A DNA stretch of 64,000 nt from Rhynchopus sp. YZ270_cl-10 (Eukaryota > Euglenozoa > Diplonemea > Diplonemida > Diplonemidae). Below the pieces are notes generated by a model. That model worked only from the letters and a program-made list of their open reading frames with translations. It was not told the origin of the DNA and did not search any database. Shown in pieces: positions 54,425 to 63,790 of the stretch; the stretch's first letter is position 1, and every line of letters starts with the position of its first letter. The stretch covers positions 868,001-932,000 of the forward strand of contig OZ037871.1 of assembly GCA_964035575.1 (NCBI GenBank), given 5' to 3'. A program made the position numbers and the translations under genes.

Positions 54425-54545
54425 ATTTTTTTTTGCGGAGCAAAAAAAAAATAATATAAGATGGCGCCGCAGGCGGAAAAAAATTGGGGTACGGTGTAAA
54501 AATCTAGCCTTTTACACCACAGAGTCACTCAACGAACCCTTTTTT
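54425..54545 (+). repeat. GGCGCCGCAGGC repeat, copy 3
   Basis: It has the same word order as 1568-1684 and 49578-49688. A second GCGGAGC-GGCGCCGCAGGC piece follows directly (54545-54580). Confidence 0.7.
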
Positions 54546-54743
54546 GCGGAGCAAAAAAGGAAAAATGGCGCCGCAGGCAAAATTTTTTTGGGTACAGCCT
54601 GTATGGTACGGGATTCAAGGTGCGGTCAGCAGCCCAGTTCCCCAAAAATTGCAAAAAACTTTTTCTCCAAATCTGCAAAAAAATTTTTTTTTTTTCAAAA
54701 CTGAGGTTTGGCCTCAGTTCTACTATGGTGTATAAATCTCTGT

Positions 54744-54779
54744 AGGTGACTAAGCGACGAGGCTTGAGATCATCTTACC
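54744..54779 (+). repeat. Conserved hairpin, shortened loop
   Basis: AGGTGACTAAGC, loop GACGAG, GCTTGAGATCATCTT, then ACCAACTTTTTTC. Confidence 0.65.
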
Positions 54780-55841
54780 AACTTTTTTCGTTTTCTTTTC
54801 TTTTTTCTTTTTTTTTCTCGTACCGTTAACCCTCGCTATTTTCTTCTTCTTTTTAGAAGAAATGTATGTGTCCTTTGTGAGGATCTTTCACCCTTTGACT
54901 TTCGCTTTTTCTCCCTCCCCCATCTGTCACTTATATGGAAAGAAAAAATCACAGTTCTCGAACTGTGTTTTTTCCCCTTAAATTGTTAGCAATCTCACTT
55001 TTGAGTTAAAATAGTATTCTCTCTTTCTCTCTCTCTTTAGATGAGTGCAGAGGGAAAGCGGCACATTCATCTCGTCAAGATTATTTATTTGCTCCTCTCT
55101 GGACAGTGGGGGAACCCCCCTTTTTTTTTTTGGTAAATTATAAGGTTTTTAGTGAAGGTCAGTCGTAAACATTGTGCCTGTATAAGAAATCACCACCCTC
55201 TTTTTTCCCTTAGAGAAATATACGTACCCCCCAGTGGGACCCCCCCCATTTAAAACAAAACAAAACAAAACAAAACTAAGCTGACAAAAACGTGCGTTAG
55301 TTCACTTTACCATACTGTGATCTCCACGAGAGTTTCTGAGTTATTTTTTAAGGGTGAAGGTTTATCGTTTCTCTTTAAAAAAAAAGCAAGAAATTGCAAA
55401 AAAAGCTGCTATCCCATGAAAGGGAAGATGGCTGTATTTCTTGGTGCTTAACTTAGTATAAAAAAAACACAACATGGACTGACTGGTATGCCTTTCGGTT
55501 GTACATTGCAGCTACCTCCGGCTCCTCAGTTCAATAACTCCAGCGTCAGTGTCTTACGCCCCGAAGGCGTTTTGCACTATCTTTTTTTTGCCATTGTCCT
55601 CGTTGACGAAATGTAAGGGAAGGTAGTCGAAAATGCAACGGAACGCACGCACCGGTATCCATTTAAGGAAGAGGGCCGTTCTTTTGCATATACAAATGAC
55701 CCACCACAAAAAAAAAAAAACCTACCCTTAGTAGGAGTTATCATAACGACATCAAAATAAACATCCGTAGTATCTTTTCATAACCATTTTCTCAAAACTC
55801 TTCCCTGAGGTATACCCCCCCCTCACCCATACAAAAAAAAG

Positions 55842-56075
55842 TAGTGGAGCACACTCTAGGGTGGCTACACTAATACAACCATGTTTTTACAAAAAAAATT
55901 TTTCACTCCTATTTGTATAACGCTGTGTGGGATCGATGTCACGCAACAAAAAAAACAACTATAGTGGGGGCTCATTCTCAAGTCCACCACTCATACCAAG
56001 CTTTCGAACAAAAAAAAAGTATAGTGGAGCACACTCTGGAGTGGCTACACTAATACAACCAAGTTGTCAAAAAAC
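55842..56075 (+). repeat. Cluster of three TAGTGGAGC-type repeats
   Basis: Copies start near 55842, 55962 and 56024. The first and third keep TAGTGGAGCACACTCT and TGGCTACACTAATACAACC; the middle one is diverged. Confidence 0.75.
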
Positions 56076-56115
56076 AAAAAACGCGCGGCTTTCGTTTATG
56101 TTCGGATCCTTTTTA

Positions 56116-56738
56116 TTTATTTTATCCCCGCTTGAGACCATGAATTTCACGCCCCTTCACAAAATCGTGAAGGAGGTGCGTGAATTTATTTTCCGGTATT
56201 TCACGCTCAAAAAATAAATTCACGCTCAGAAAAATAAATTCACGCTCAGAAAAATAAATTCACGCTCAGAAAATAGTAGAACTGAACTCTCGAAAATTTT
56301 TTTGGAGGCCTTTGGAGGCCCAATTTTGCAATTAAAGCCAGAAAAGAGGCATTTTGAGCCATTCTGGGGGTCTCAAACGCATTTTTGAGTTAATTTTCTG
56401 TATCACACAAACCACGGATTTACACGTTTTTTTTTCCAAATTTTCATCAAAAAATCCCAAATGAGACCTCAAAAACGTGCGAGGGCACCTGTGGAGAGTG
56501 AGTCCGACACGAACACAAGTGACTCATCGTCATCGTCTTCCTCATCTTCCTCAGAAGTACAGCCGCGTAAGCGCCACAAACCCGCTGCACCAGTTCTGGC
56601 TCAAGGCGCTGTCCAGCGCTAAGAGTTCCACATCAAAAAACTGAATCAAAAATCATCATAAAAAGAACCACCCCACCCTCTTCTCTTTGTACGTGAAAAC
56701 GGGTTGTGAAATTCATGGTCTCATTTGGAGATAAAATA
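56116..56738. mobile_element. Inverted-repeat element with a small open frame
   Basis: The arms TTATTTTATC and TGAGACCATGAATTTCAC are matched by GTGAAATTCATGGTCTCA (56705-56722) and GATAAAATAA. Inside are four 21-base repeats of AAATAAATTCACGCTCAG (56205-56275) and the small frame at 56461-56622. Just outside, 56745-56845 forms another palindrome around GGTGGAAACAGCCC. Confidence 0.65.
56461..56622 (+). CDS. Possible 53-residue Ser-rich basic protein
   Basis: The frame runs from ATG to TAA and encodes 53 residues, with a basic start (MRPQKRARAP), an acidic-Ser middle (ESESDTNTSDS, then a Ser run) and a basic, nuclear-signal-like end (QPRKRHKPAAP). The base composition is more balanced than its surroundings. 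It lies inside an inverted-repeat element, so it may be a remnant of a captured gene or an element protein. No family is recognised. Confidence 0.35.
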   Translation: MRPQKRARAPVESESDTNTSDSSSSSSSSSSEVQPRKRHKPAAPVLAQGAVQR

Positions 56739-56849
56739 ATATATTTTCGTGAATTTATACCAGTATTTCACTTACAGGTGGAAACAGCCCTCGGGGCTGT
56801 TTCCACCTGTGCGTGAAATACTGGAAAATAAATTCACGATAATAATATA

Positions 56850-58008
56850 TATTTTTTTTCTCTCAACAAGTAAGTAGTTAGTCTATAAGGTGGCGAAGAA
56901 GTGAGGGTTGAGTCCATCTTTTAAGAGCTTTTATATTTTATTGTCAAATAGTGTCACGGTGACAGGATGTGGGAGTGGAACCCTGTGATAGCTCCCCCCT
57001 ACAAGAGAGATCTATAAAAAAAAACGGAAAACCCCTCACTCTCTTGACACAACGGGAGGGGACCATGGAATCCTAGTGCCCTCCCTCTCTTGGTGCCGTA
57101 TGATGGGTGTGTACTGCACATTCATCTATTATTAATTAAGTTCTGTTTTTATTTTTTTGGAGATTTTTTTTTTTTCTTTTCGACCCAAAAACGTCGTATA
57201 GACGTCTGCACGAAAACGATTTTCCTCCCCCTACGCTATGAGATTGTGTGACCGCTCATTGCCTGTAGGATTTACCAGCAATGTTTTCAAGAAAAACAAT
57301 AAAATAGCGAGTTCACACACCCCCTTTTTTTTTGGAGTTTGCCCAATATTTCCACTGCTCTTTTTAGTAAAGATGTGTGTGCACGAGAGGCACAATTCAT
57401 CTAACTTTTTTATTATTTTTTTTACCTACAAAGCGTAGCTCAAAGGAGAAGTAATTCCTCAAGATATCGGTCGCCAATCATCCCCCCCCCCCCCCCCCCC
57501 TCCAACAGGGTAATTGAGCAATCAACGAAAAAAACCCTTTTTTTTTCCTTTTACCTATCAGAGTTACTATTCTTCTCTCGAGGGCTCTTCCTCCCTTAGA
57601 GGAATACCAGAGCACGCTCCTGGGATATTGCAGGATAATATAAGGACAGTTTTCATGAACTGATTCACAAAATAAAAGGCCCTATGAGGAGGAACTTCCT
57701 CCTAGACAAAAATGTTTTTTTTTTTTTTTTGTTGCATCAATAACGGTACACCACCCCCCCACCCTTTTTTGTTAAATTCCCAGAGACTGCGGCGTTCCTA
57801 TTCAGAGGCGTTTGTACTTCCATTTTTTCTTTGAATCTTTCATCAAAAAAAAAATGTGGAGATTTGCACAAACTGGCAACAACCGAGGCAGCTACACACT
57901 ACACCAACAATTTATCAAACATATTTCTTTTCTTTCTCTCTACCTGGTATTGTTACATCCAATAGGCTGAGAGGATACGTCGTACTCTCGTACAAAGTAA
58001 CGCACCCT
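56850..58008. other. Spacer upstream of the 115-residue protein gene
   Basis: No gene is seen. It holds two weak hairpin-family members (56887-56922, 57370-57402), a C run (57482-57500), a degenerate CAGAGGCGTTTG repeat (57793-57830) and a GTGGAGATTTGCACAAACTG repeat (57855-57915). Confidence 0.6.
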
Positions 58009-58090
58009 TCCTGACTTCACGTCTAACATCACTAATCAATAAACAGAGCATAAATAATAAATAAAGCACAAAGCAAACAACCATTTTCCA
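58009..58090 (+). promoter_or_regulatory. Conserved upstream block, copy 3 (before the 58130 gene)
   Basis: CCTGACTTCACGTCTAACATC, ACTAATCAATAAACAGAGC, AAAGCACAAAGCAAAC and CCATTTTCC match the blocks at 1903-1970 and 28505-28575. The ACTAATCAATAA word is about 90 bases before the ATG, the closest of the three. Confidence 0.55.
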
Positions 58091-58129
58091 CCAGATATTC
58101 TCTAAGAGCTACACTACACAAAAGACAAG

Positions 58130-58817
58130 ATGGGAGGCCGCAGAGGAAGCAACATGCACGACCACTCGCGGAAGGGTATCATCCCCGGGGGGAGCAGGAT
58201 CTTCAAGAACAGGAAGAGCATCAAGCAGAAGGTGGAAGTGGAAAAGTTGAAACAGATTGCGCTCGACGTCGAGGGGGCAGTCAAGCGGGTCGAGAACGAA
58301 GGTGCATTGGTGCCGGTTAAGACAGGTTTGTTACCCCTCCACGCGAAGTGTGTTTAGAAGCCAGACAAAAAGAAAGCCAACATTTAACGACTTATCCATT
58401 TCTTTTTTCACATCATTTCACTTTGCGCCACATCAGGATTTCACCTTTTGGGCTGCGTTCAACGAAGATAAGTCTTCTTTCCTTTTATCAAGTTATCAAG
58501 ATCAGTTGGCGGGTATAATTGTCTGGTTTTTCAAAAAGAAAAAAATGCATTCGGTTACTTCTTTGACACAACAAAGGACGATCTGCGTCCTATACCTTCA
58601 GTACAAAGGATTCAGATGATATTCAGTAGAGATGATTGCCGATACAACAAAACAAAATAAAACAGGGAAAGTTGTGAAGGCAAGCCAGCGTCCCACCAGC
58701 ACCCCACCCCCGCACCGCAAGTTCCGCAAAAGCAACACGAGAAGACTGACCCACGGCAAGATGCGTGTCGTCGTGAGACAGATGGTCCAAAAGAAGAAGG
58801 CAGCAGAAGCGAAATAG
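58130..58817 (+). CDS. Basic 115-residue protein of unknown function, two exons
   Basis: The exons are 58130-58325 and 58666-58817. The intron (340 bases) starts GTTTGT and ends AAAACAG, and splicing joins VPVKT-G-KVVKASQ in frame. The protein is very basic. It starts MGGRRGSNMHDHSRKG, has a likely helical charged segment (about residues 27-57, KSIKQKVEVEKL and IALDVEGAVKRVENE) and ends with RKFRKSNTRRLTHGKMR and a Lys-rich tail. There is no membrane segment. Size and charge would suit a nucleolar, ribosomal-biogenesis or RNA/DNA-binding role, but I recognise no family. It shares an upstream block with the axoneme-like and CDKL kinase genes. Confidence 0.7.
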
Positions 58818-59719
58818 GCCGCCCCAATCTCTCCCCTCCCACTATCAACATGCGTTTGCTTGCATTTTTCTCCCCTCTCCTTTTTTTTTTTTTCTAGCCA
58901 AAAAAAAAAAAAAAAATCCCCGGAGAACCTTCGGGTTCTTTGACTTCCAAACACTGGAAAGACAACGCTGCTCAGAGTGAAGACCCTTATTTTTTTCTTC
59001 TTTTTGGATAAAAAAACCTCGGGAAAACTATCCAACAAAAACAGGGTAACAATCTTCAAATCTGAGTCGGTTGCTTATCTTATGTAGATGCACATTCACA
59101 TGCATTCTCATCTTTCTTTTTAGGGTGGCTTAGCGAAGCTTAGCTTCATCTTACAAACGTTTTTTTTTTTTTATTTTTTAAGAATAGCTGGGAGGATGGA
59201 GGGGGGTCCCATATTTGCATTCTTTTGTGAACAAAGAAGCCAAATGTGATGTGGTGCGGGTTTGCCCGGTTCATATCTCAATTGTTTGCTTTCAGAGAGA
59301 AAAAAAAGGTTGCCACATCGTAGGTTCGATGGCGTTGATGTATCAAAATGTCACCTCATTTTATCTTATCTCCCCACACCCCACCCCTGATCAATAGTCT
59401 GTTACGTTACTTCAAAGTTGGGTTGAGAACATTTATTGTCTCGAAATCCAAGCATAGTAAAAAAAAAAAAGTCATAATAAGTGTTGGCACTTTCTTCCTT
59501 GCCCACAATCACACACAGGTCAGAAACGAAAAAAAAAGTGTGTTCATCATTGTCATCCCGTCGTTCTCCCCTGAGGGAAACAAAAAAAAATGTACGGGGA
59601 AGAGGAGGAAGAAGAAAAATTGGCCCCCCTTGTATGGTTTGTTTAGTTTGACATAAAAACATCCTCATCTCACTCCCCAGATTATTGAGTTGCACACCAC
59701 AACACCAAAAGACAAGACA
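58818..59719. other. Spacer before the first monooxygenase gene
   Basis: It has a conserved hairpin at 59122-59153 (AGGGTGGCTTAGC, loop GAA, GCTTAGCTTCATCTT), about 300 bases after the previous stop. A pyrimidine tract ending CACTCCCCAG lies at 59672-59681, 39 bases before the next ATG. That looks like an acceptor for a leader intron or trans-splicing. Confidence 0.55.
59122..59153 (+). repeat. Conserved hairpin downstream of the 58130 gene
   Basis: AGGGTGGCTTAGC-GAA-GCTTAGCTTCATCTT, then ACAAACG and a T run. The stem is CTTAGC/GCTTAG-like with G-T pairs, a variant of the family. Confidence 0.65.
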
Positions 59720-60793
59720 ATGGCCGTGCCCCAGGTGATCTCGACCGAGCTGACGCAGCTGCTGAAGATCCAGCACCCCATCATGCTTGCGGGCATGAAC
59801 AACGTGGCAAGCGCCGACCTTGCGGCCGAGGTGAGCAACGCAGGTGGCATTGGGTGCATCGGAGGTGTGGCGATGAAGCCGGCAATGATGCGCAAGGAGC
59901 TGGCACAGCTCAAGGCAAAGCTCCACGACAAGACGTGCTTCGGAGTTGACCTGCTCCTCCCGCAGGTGGGTGGCAGCGCACGCAAGACCAACTACGACTA
60001 CACCGAGGGACACCTCCCTGAGCTGATTGACATCATCATTGAGGAGAAGGCACGTCTCTTCATCTCTGCTGTGGGTGTTCCGCCACGCTGGGCAGTGGAG
60101 AAGCTCCACAAGGCAGGCATTCTGTGCATGAACATGATTGGCCACCCGAAGCACGTGAAGAAGGCAATGGACGTGGGTGTGGACATCATGTGCTGCCAGG
60201 GATACGAGGGAGGTGGCCACACTGGAGAGATCGGTACCATTACCTTGATCCCCATGTGCCTTGACGCATGCAAGGGACACAAGTCTGAGTTGACCGGCCT
60301 CCCGATCCACGTTGTGGCGGCAGGAGGTCTGTACGACGGAAGGGGTATGGCGGCGATGCTTGCCATGGGTGCGCAGGCGGTGTGGATTGGCACACGTTTC
60401 GTTGCATCGACTGAGGCAACCACATCGAAGAGACACAAGGACGGTGTTGTGAAGTCTGGCGCCACCGACACGATGCGCTCCCTCATCTACACCGGCCGTC
60501 CCCTCCGCGTGATCAAGGACAACTACAACACCGACTGGGAGTACAACCGCGCACAGGAGATCAAGGACCTGACCTCGCAGGGAAAGCTTCCCATCAAGGA
60601 GGACTTCCTTGCGAAGCAGAAGAGAGGGGAGAAGATCTCCATTGCGGGCTCCCACCCTCTGCTCTGCGGACAGTCTGCGGGAGGTGTGCATGAGATCCTT
60701 CCGGCCAAGAAGATTGTTGACGACATGGTTCATGATGCGGCAAAGCTGCTGCTCTCCCGCTCCAAGCTTGTTGTGGGCACACCGAAGCTGTGA
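59720..60793 (+). CDS. Nitronate monooxygenase, tandem copy 1
   Basis: The single exon encodes 357 residues, a usual length for nitronate monooxygenase (formerly 2-nitropropane dioxygenase), an FMN enzyme that oxidises alkyl nitronates. The TIM-barrel features are visible: the N-terminal HPIMLAGMNNVASADLAAEVS, GGIGCIGG, CQGYEGGGHTGEIGT (family Gln/Gly and catalytic-region His motif), and the FMN-phosphate segment VVAAGGLYDGRGMAAMLAMGAQ followed by AVWIGTRF. The start is the ATG at MAVPQVIS, 39 bases after a CCCCAG acceptor-like site. Third positions are strongly C/G-biased, unlike the spacers, suggesting high expression. The protein is identical to that of the second copy 1.1 kb downstream. 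No targeting peptide is seen. Confidence 0.92.
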   Translation: MAVPQVISTELTQLLKIQHPIMLAGMNNVASADLAAEVSNAGGIGCIGGVAMKPAMMRKELAQLKAKLHDKTCFGVDLLLPQVGGSARKTNYDYTEGHLPELIDIIIEEKARLFISAVGVPPRWAVEKLHKAGILCMNMIGHPKHVKKAMDVGVDIMCCQGYEGGGHTGEIGTITLIPMCLDACKGHKSELTGLPIHVVAAGGLYDGRGMAAMLAMGAQAVWIGTRFVASTEATTSKRHKDGVVKSGATDTMRSLIYTGRPLRVIKDNYNTDWEYNRAQEIKDLTSQGKLPIKEDFLAKQKRGEKISIAGSHPLLCGQSAGGVHEILPAKKIVDDMVHDAAKLLLSRSKLVVGTPKL

Positions 60794-61936
60794 TGTTCTT
60801 ATACCGAGGGGAGAAGAGTGCTCCCTTTGCTAAACTCTCATATTTAATGTTTTCTTTAAAACGGCTTCTTTTGGAGCAAACTAAGAATTGCCCTGTAGTA
60901 GGAATTCATTCACACTCCGAGCCTTTTCTCCTTTATCTATGCCATGTGCATGGCATGTCGGCTCTTTTACGTACCCTGCACTGAGTGTCTAGGTGTACCC
61001 AGTTTTCCCCTTTGTGGTGTGTGAACCATAAATACTTCAAATGAAAGAGTGACCCATACCCCACCCCTATCCCCGACCTCCCCTTTTTCCACCCCAGGTT
61101 TTTCGCAATGCGGGGGTGTCTCTCTCAGGGGGAGGAGGTTGGCTTTATGTTCGCGACCTTGTTTAATTTTGTTTCGTATTTTTTCTTTTCGTAATGAGGT
61201 GAGCATACTGCCGTTTTTTTGAATACATTTTTTTTCCCGTTATATTTTTTTTTGTGAAAAAACCAACGGTGTTGCTGTACGAGCGGCGCTGGAGTTATGT
61301 TTGTGTCCACCCTCAGTCCCTGAGCCATACCCCCCCCCCCCCCCCCCTACCACATTCCTGCTTGATATCTATATTTTGTTATATTCCTGCCCTGGCCACG
61401 CACAAAGGCCCCCTCCCGCCCCCTTTTGTATCTCTTGTAGTGCAAAAAAAAAATGCAACGCTTTTTTTTTTTTGCTATCCTTGCTGTCATGTGTCGGGTA
61501 ATTGAAGAGAGTAGCTCTCGAGGCAAAAAAAAACAGAGGCAAAAAAGGTGGGGGGCGCGGGGTTTGCGAAGGTCCAAGGGAGGTCTTGCGATTTGTTGTT
61601 TTTTGAAAAGGATGCGGCTAAGTGCCCAGTTCTCTCCCCCCTCTCTTTTCCATACTCTTTTTCACTTGACACGTTTCCTTCATTGCATGTTTGTTCGTGT
61701 CCGAATTGTCCTTTTGAGATTCTATTGTTCATGCAAAGGGGTGCAGCGGCCGTTTCCAAGTTGGGGTCGTCGGATATATTAGCGTGATATTGCCGGTGAT
61801 GGCTTCACCCTGCTGCAGGTGACCCCTCAGCTGTTGCAGTTGGTTGAGGATGTCTGCCGTACGCCGGTACTCTGTCATAACCACCCTCACACCCCAGATT
61901 ATTAAGTTGCACACCACAACACCAAAAGACAAGACA
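60794..61936. other. Spacer between the two monooxygenase genes
   Basis: This is unrelated to the spacer before copy 1 except for the last ~50 bases. It includes a C run (61329-61348) and pyrimidine-rich stretches. A GC-balanced part at 61740-61890 has no supported frame. A CACCCCAG acceptor-like site lies at 61891-61898. Confidence 0.6.
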
Positions 61937-63010
61937 ATGGCCGTGCCCCAGGTGATCTCGACCGAGCTGACGCAGCTGCTGAAGATCCAGCACCCCATCA
62001 TGCTTGCGGGCATGAACAACGTGGCAAGCGCCGACCTTGCGGCCGAGGTGAGCAACGCAGGTGGCATTGGGTGCATCGGAGGTGTGGCGATGAAGCCGGC
62101 AATGATGCGCAAGGAGCTGGCACAGCTCAAGGCAAAGCTCCACGACAAGACGTGCTTCGGAGTGGACCTGCTCCTCCCGCAGGTGGGTGGCAGCGCACGC
62201 AAGACCAACTACGACTACACCGAGGGACACCTCCCTGAGCTGATTGACATCATCATTGAGGAGAAGGCGCGTCTCTTCATCTCTGCTGTGGGTGTTCCGC
62301 CACGCTGGGCAGTGGAGAAGCTCCACAAGGCAGGTATTCTGTGCATGAACATGATTGGCCACCCGAAGCACGTGAAGAAGGCAATGGACGTGGGTGTGGA
62401 CATCATGTGCTGCCAGGGATACGAGGGAGGTGGCCACACCGGAGAGATCGGTACCATCACCCTGATCCCCATGTGCCTTGACGCATGCAAGGGACACAAG
62501 TCTGAGCTGACCGGCCTCCCGATCCACGTTGTGGCGGCAGGAGGTCTGTACGACGGAAGGGGTATGGCGGCGATGCTTGCCATGGGTGCGCAGGCGGTGT
62601 GGATTGGCACACGTTTCGTTGCATCGACTGAGGCAACCACATCGAAGAGGCACAAGGACGGTGTTGTGAAGTCTGGCGCCACCGACACGATGCGCTCCCT
62701 CATCTACACCGGCCGTCCCCTCCGCGTGATCAAGGACAACTACAACACCGACTGGGAGTACAACCGCGCACAGGAGATCAAGGACCTGACCTCGCAGGGA
62801 AAGCTTCCCATCAAGGAGGACTTCCTTGCGAAGCAGAAGAGAGGGGAGAAGATCTCCATTGCGGGCTCCCACCCTCTGCTCTGCGGACAGTCTGCGGGAG
62901 GTGTGCATGAGATCCTTCCGGCCAAGAAGATTGTTGACGACATGGTTCATGATGCGGCAAAGCTGCTGCTCTCCCGCTCCAAGCTTGTTGTGGGCACACC
63001 GAAGCTGTGA
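61937..63010 (+). CDS. Nitronate monooxygenase, tandem copy 2
   Basis: This encodes the same 357-residue protein as 59720-60793, with the same FMN-binding and CQGYEGGGHTGEIGT motifs. By eye about eight bases differ in 1074, all silent (for example GTT/GTG for Val, TTG/CTG for Leu, AGA/AGG for Arg). Similarity begins at the CCCAGATTATT acceptor-like site upstream of the ATG and stops at the stop codon. Both spacers are otherwise unrelated. This fits an old duplication homogenised by gene conversion, or a very recent copy limited to the exon. Confidence 0.92.
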   Translation: MAVPQVISTELTQLLKIQHPIMLAGMNNVASADLAAEVSNAGGIGCIGGVAMKPAMMRKELAQLKAKLHDKTCFGVDLLLPQVGGSARKTNYDYTEGHLPELIDIIIEEKARLFISAVGVPPRWAVEKLHKAGILCMNMIGHPKHVKKAMDVGVDIMCCQGYEGGGHTGEIGTITLIPMCLDACKGHKSELTGLPIHVVAAGGLYDGRGMAAMLAMGAQAVWIGTRFVASTEATTSKRHKDGVVKSGATDTMRSLIYTGRPLRVIKDNYNTDWEYNRAQEIKDLTSQGKLPIKEDFLAKQKRGEKISIAGSHPLLCGQSAGGVHEILPAKKIVDDMVHDAAKLLLSRSKLVVGTPKL

Positions 63011-63790
63011 GGACCGCCACGTTGCTTCCCCTCTGTTCATATGACACTGCGTGTCATCTACCCCGTCTTCAACACGAAGACAAGCTGTAGAATAGCCAAA
63101 GCTGTAGAAATGGTCACAGGAAAAAAAAATGCATTGTCCACAAAAGCCCTTCTCTGTATACACCGAAAACAAATGAGGAGTTATTTTTTTATATTCCCGT
63201 TTTGCCTTTCCCTCAAGTGTGAATTATATCAAGTTCTTGCGCGTTGTGTTGTGGCAATTTAATTTAGTGCAGAATTTGGTTTTTTATATAGGAGTGTCGG
63301 TGCCTGCGTCCCAGAGGCGTTTTTGCACTGTCAACTTCGCTTTTATTTTGTTGTTCTAATTCCTCTGAAAGAAAACTGTCATACACGTTAGCCTGCGTCA
63401 ACAGCGGCTTGTGTTGTATGGCAGATTTGCTAGTCTCAAAAGAATGTGTTGAAATACATGCACACCACCGCCCCGCGGAATGAGCCATGTCCGTAGTTGT
63501 CGTGTGGCCTAGTTGTATATTTTCAACGAAGGGGGTATTTTTTTTATCCATTTTTTCGATTTTCTCTCTTTTGGCTCGTTTGCCCCCCCAAGCAATTTTG
63601 TGGGTTCCCCGTTTTTCTTTCTCTTTTTGCGACGGTCCTCGCAATGTCCTATAAAACGAGCCTCCTCCTCATCCTCCTCCCCCACCCTCCTTCCGCTCAT
63701 TTTTCGACTGTTTTTAGCTGTTTTTTTTTTATTTCAGTAAAAAACAACACTACAGGGCCGTTCAGCGTTGCTTTCCTTCAAAAAGAAACA
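63011..63790. other. Spacer before the sterol desaturase-like gene
   Basis: It holds the CAGAGGCGTTT repeat (63300-63345) and AT-rich sequence. A T run followed by ATTTCAG at 63721-63737 could be a splice or trans-splice acceptor 53 bases before the next start codon. Confidence 0.6.
63300..63345 (+). repeat. CAGAGGCGTTT repeat, copy 4
   Basis: GTGCCTGCGTCCCAGAGGCG, TTTTTGCACTGTCAACTTCGC and TTTTATTTTG match the copies at 193, 6034 and 11585. Confidence 0.75.

Larger units (their letters stand above)
51959..55837. other. Spacer with many short hairpin repeats
   Basis: No gene is supported. Conserved-hairpin relatives lie at 52919-52953, 53359-53396, 53714-53748, 54744-54779 and 55039-55072. 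The GGCGCCGCAGGC repeat is at 54425-54545, and an inverted TAGTG...CACTA repeat is near 52010. A more balanced stretch at 54170-54420 has no convincing frame. Confidence 0.6.

Noticed and set aside
59402-60733. Long antisense frame (443 codons) opposite the first monooxygenase, and its twin at 61805-63172
   Set aside because: These are shadows of the C/G third-position bias of the sense genes. The translation is rich in His, Cys and Leu without motifs, and its similarity in both places follows from the duplicated sense gene.
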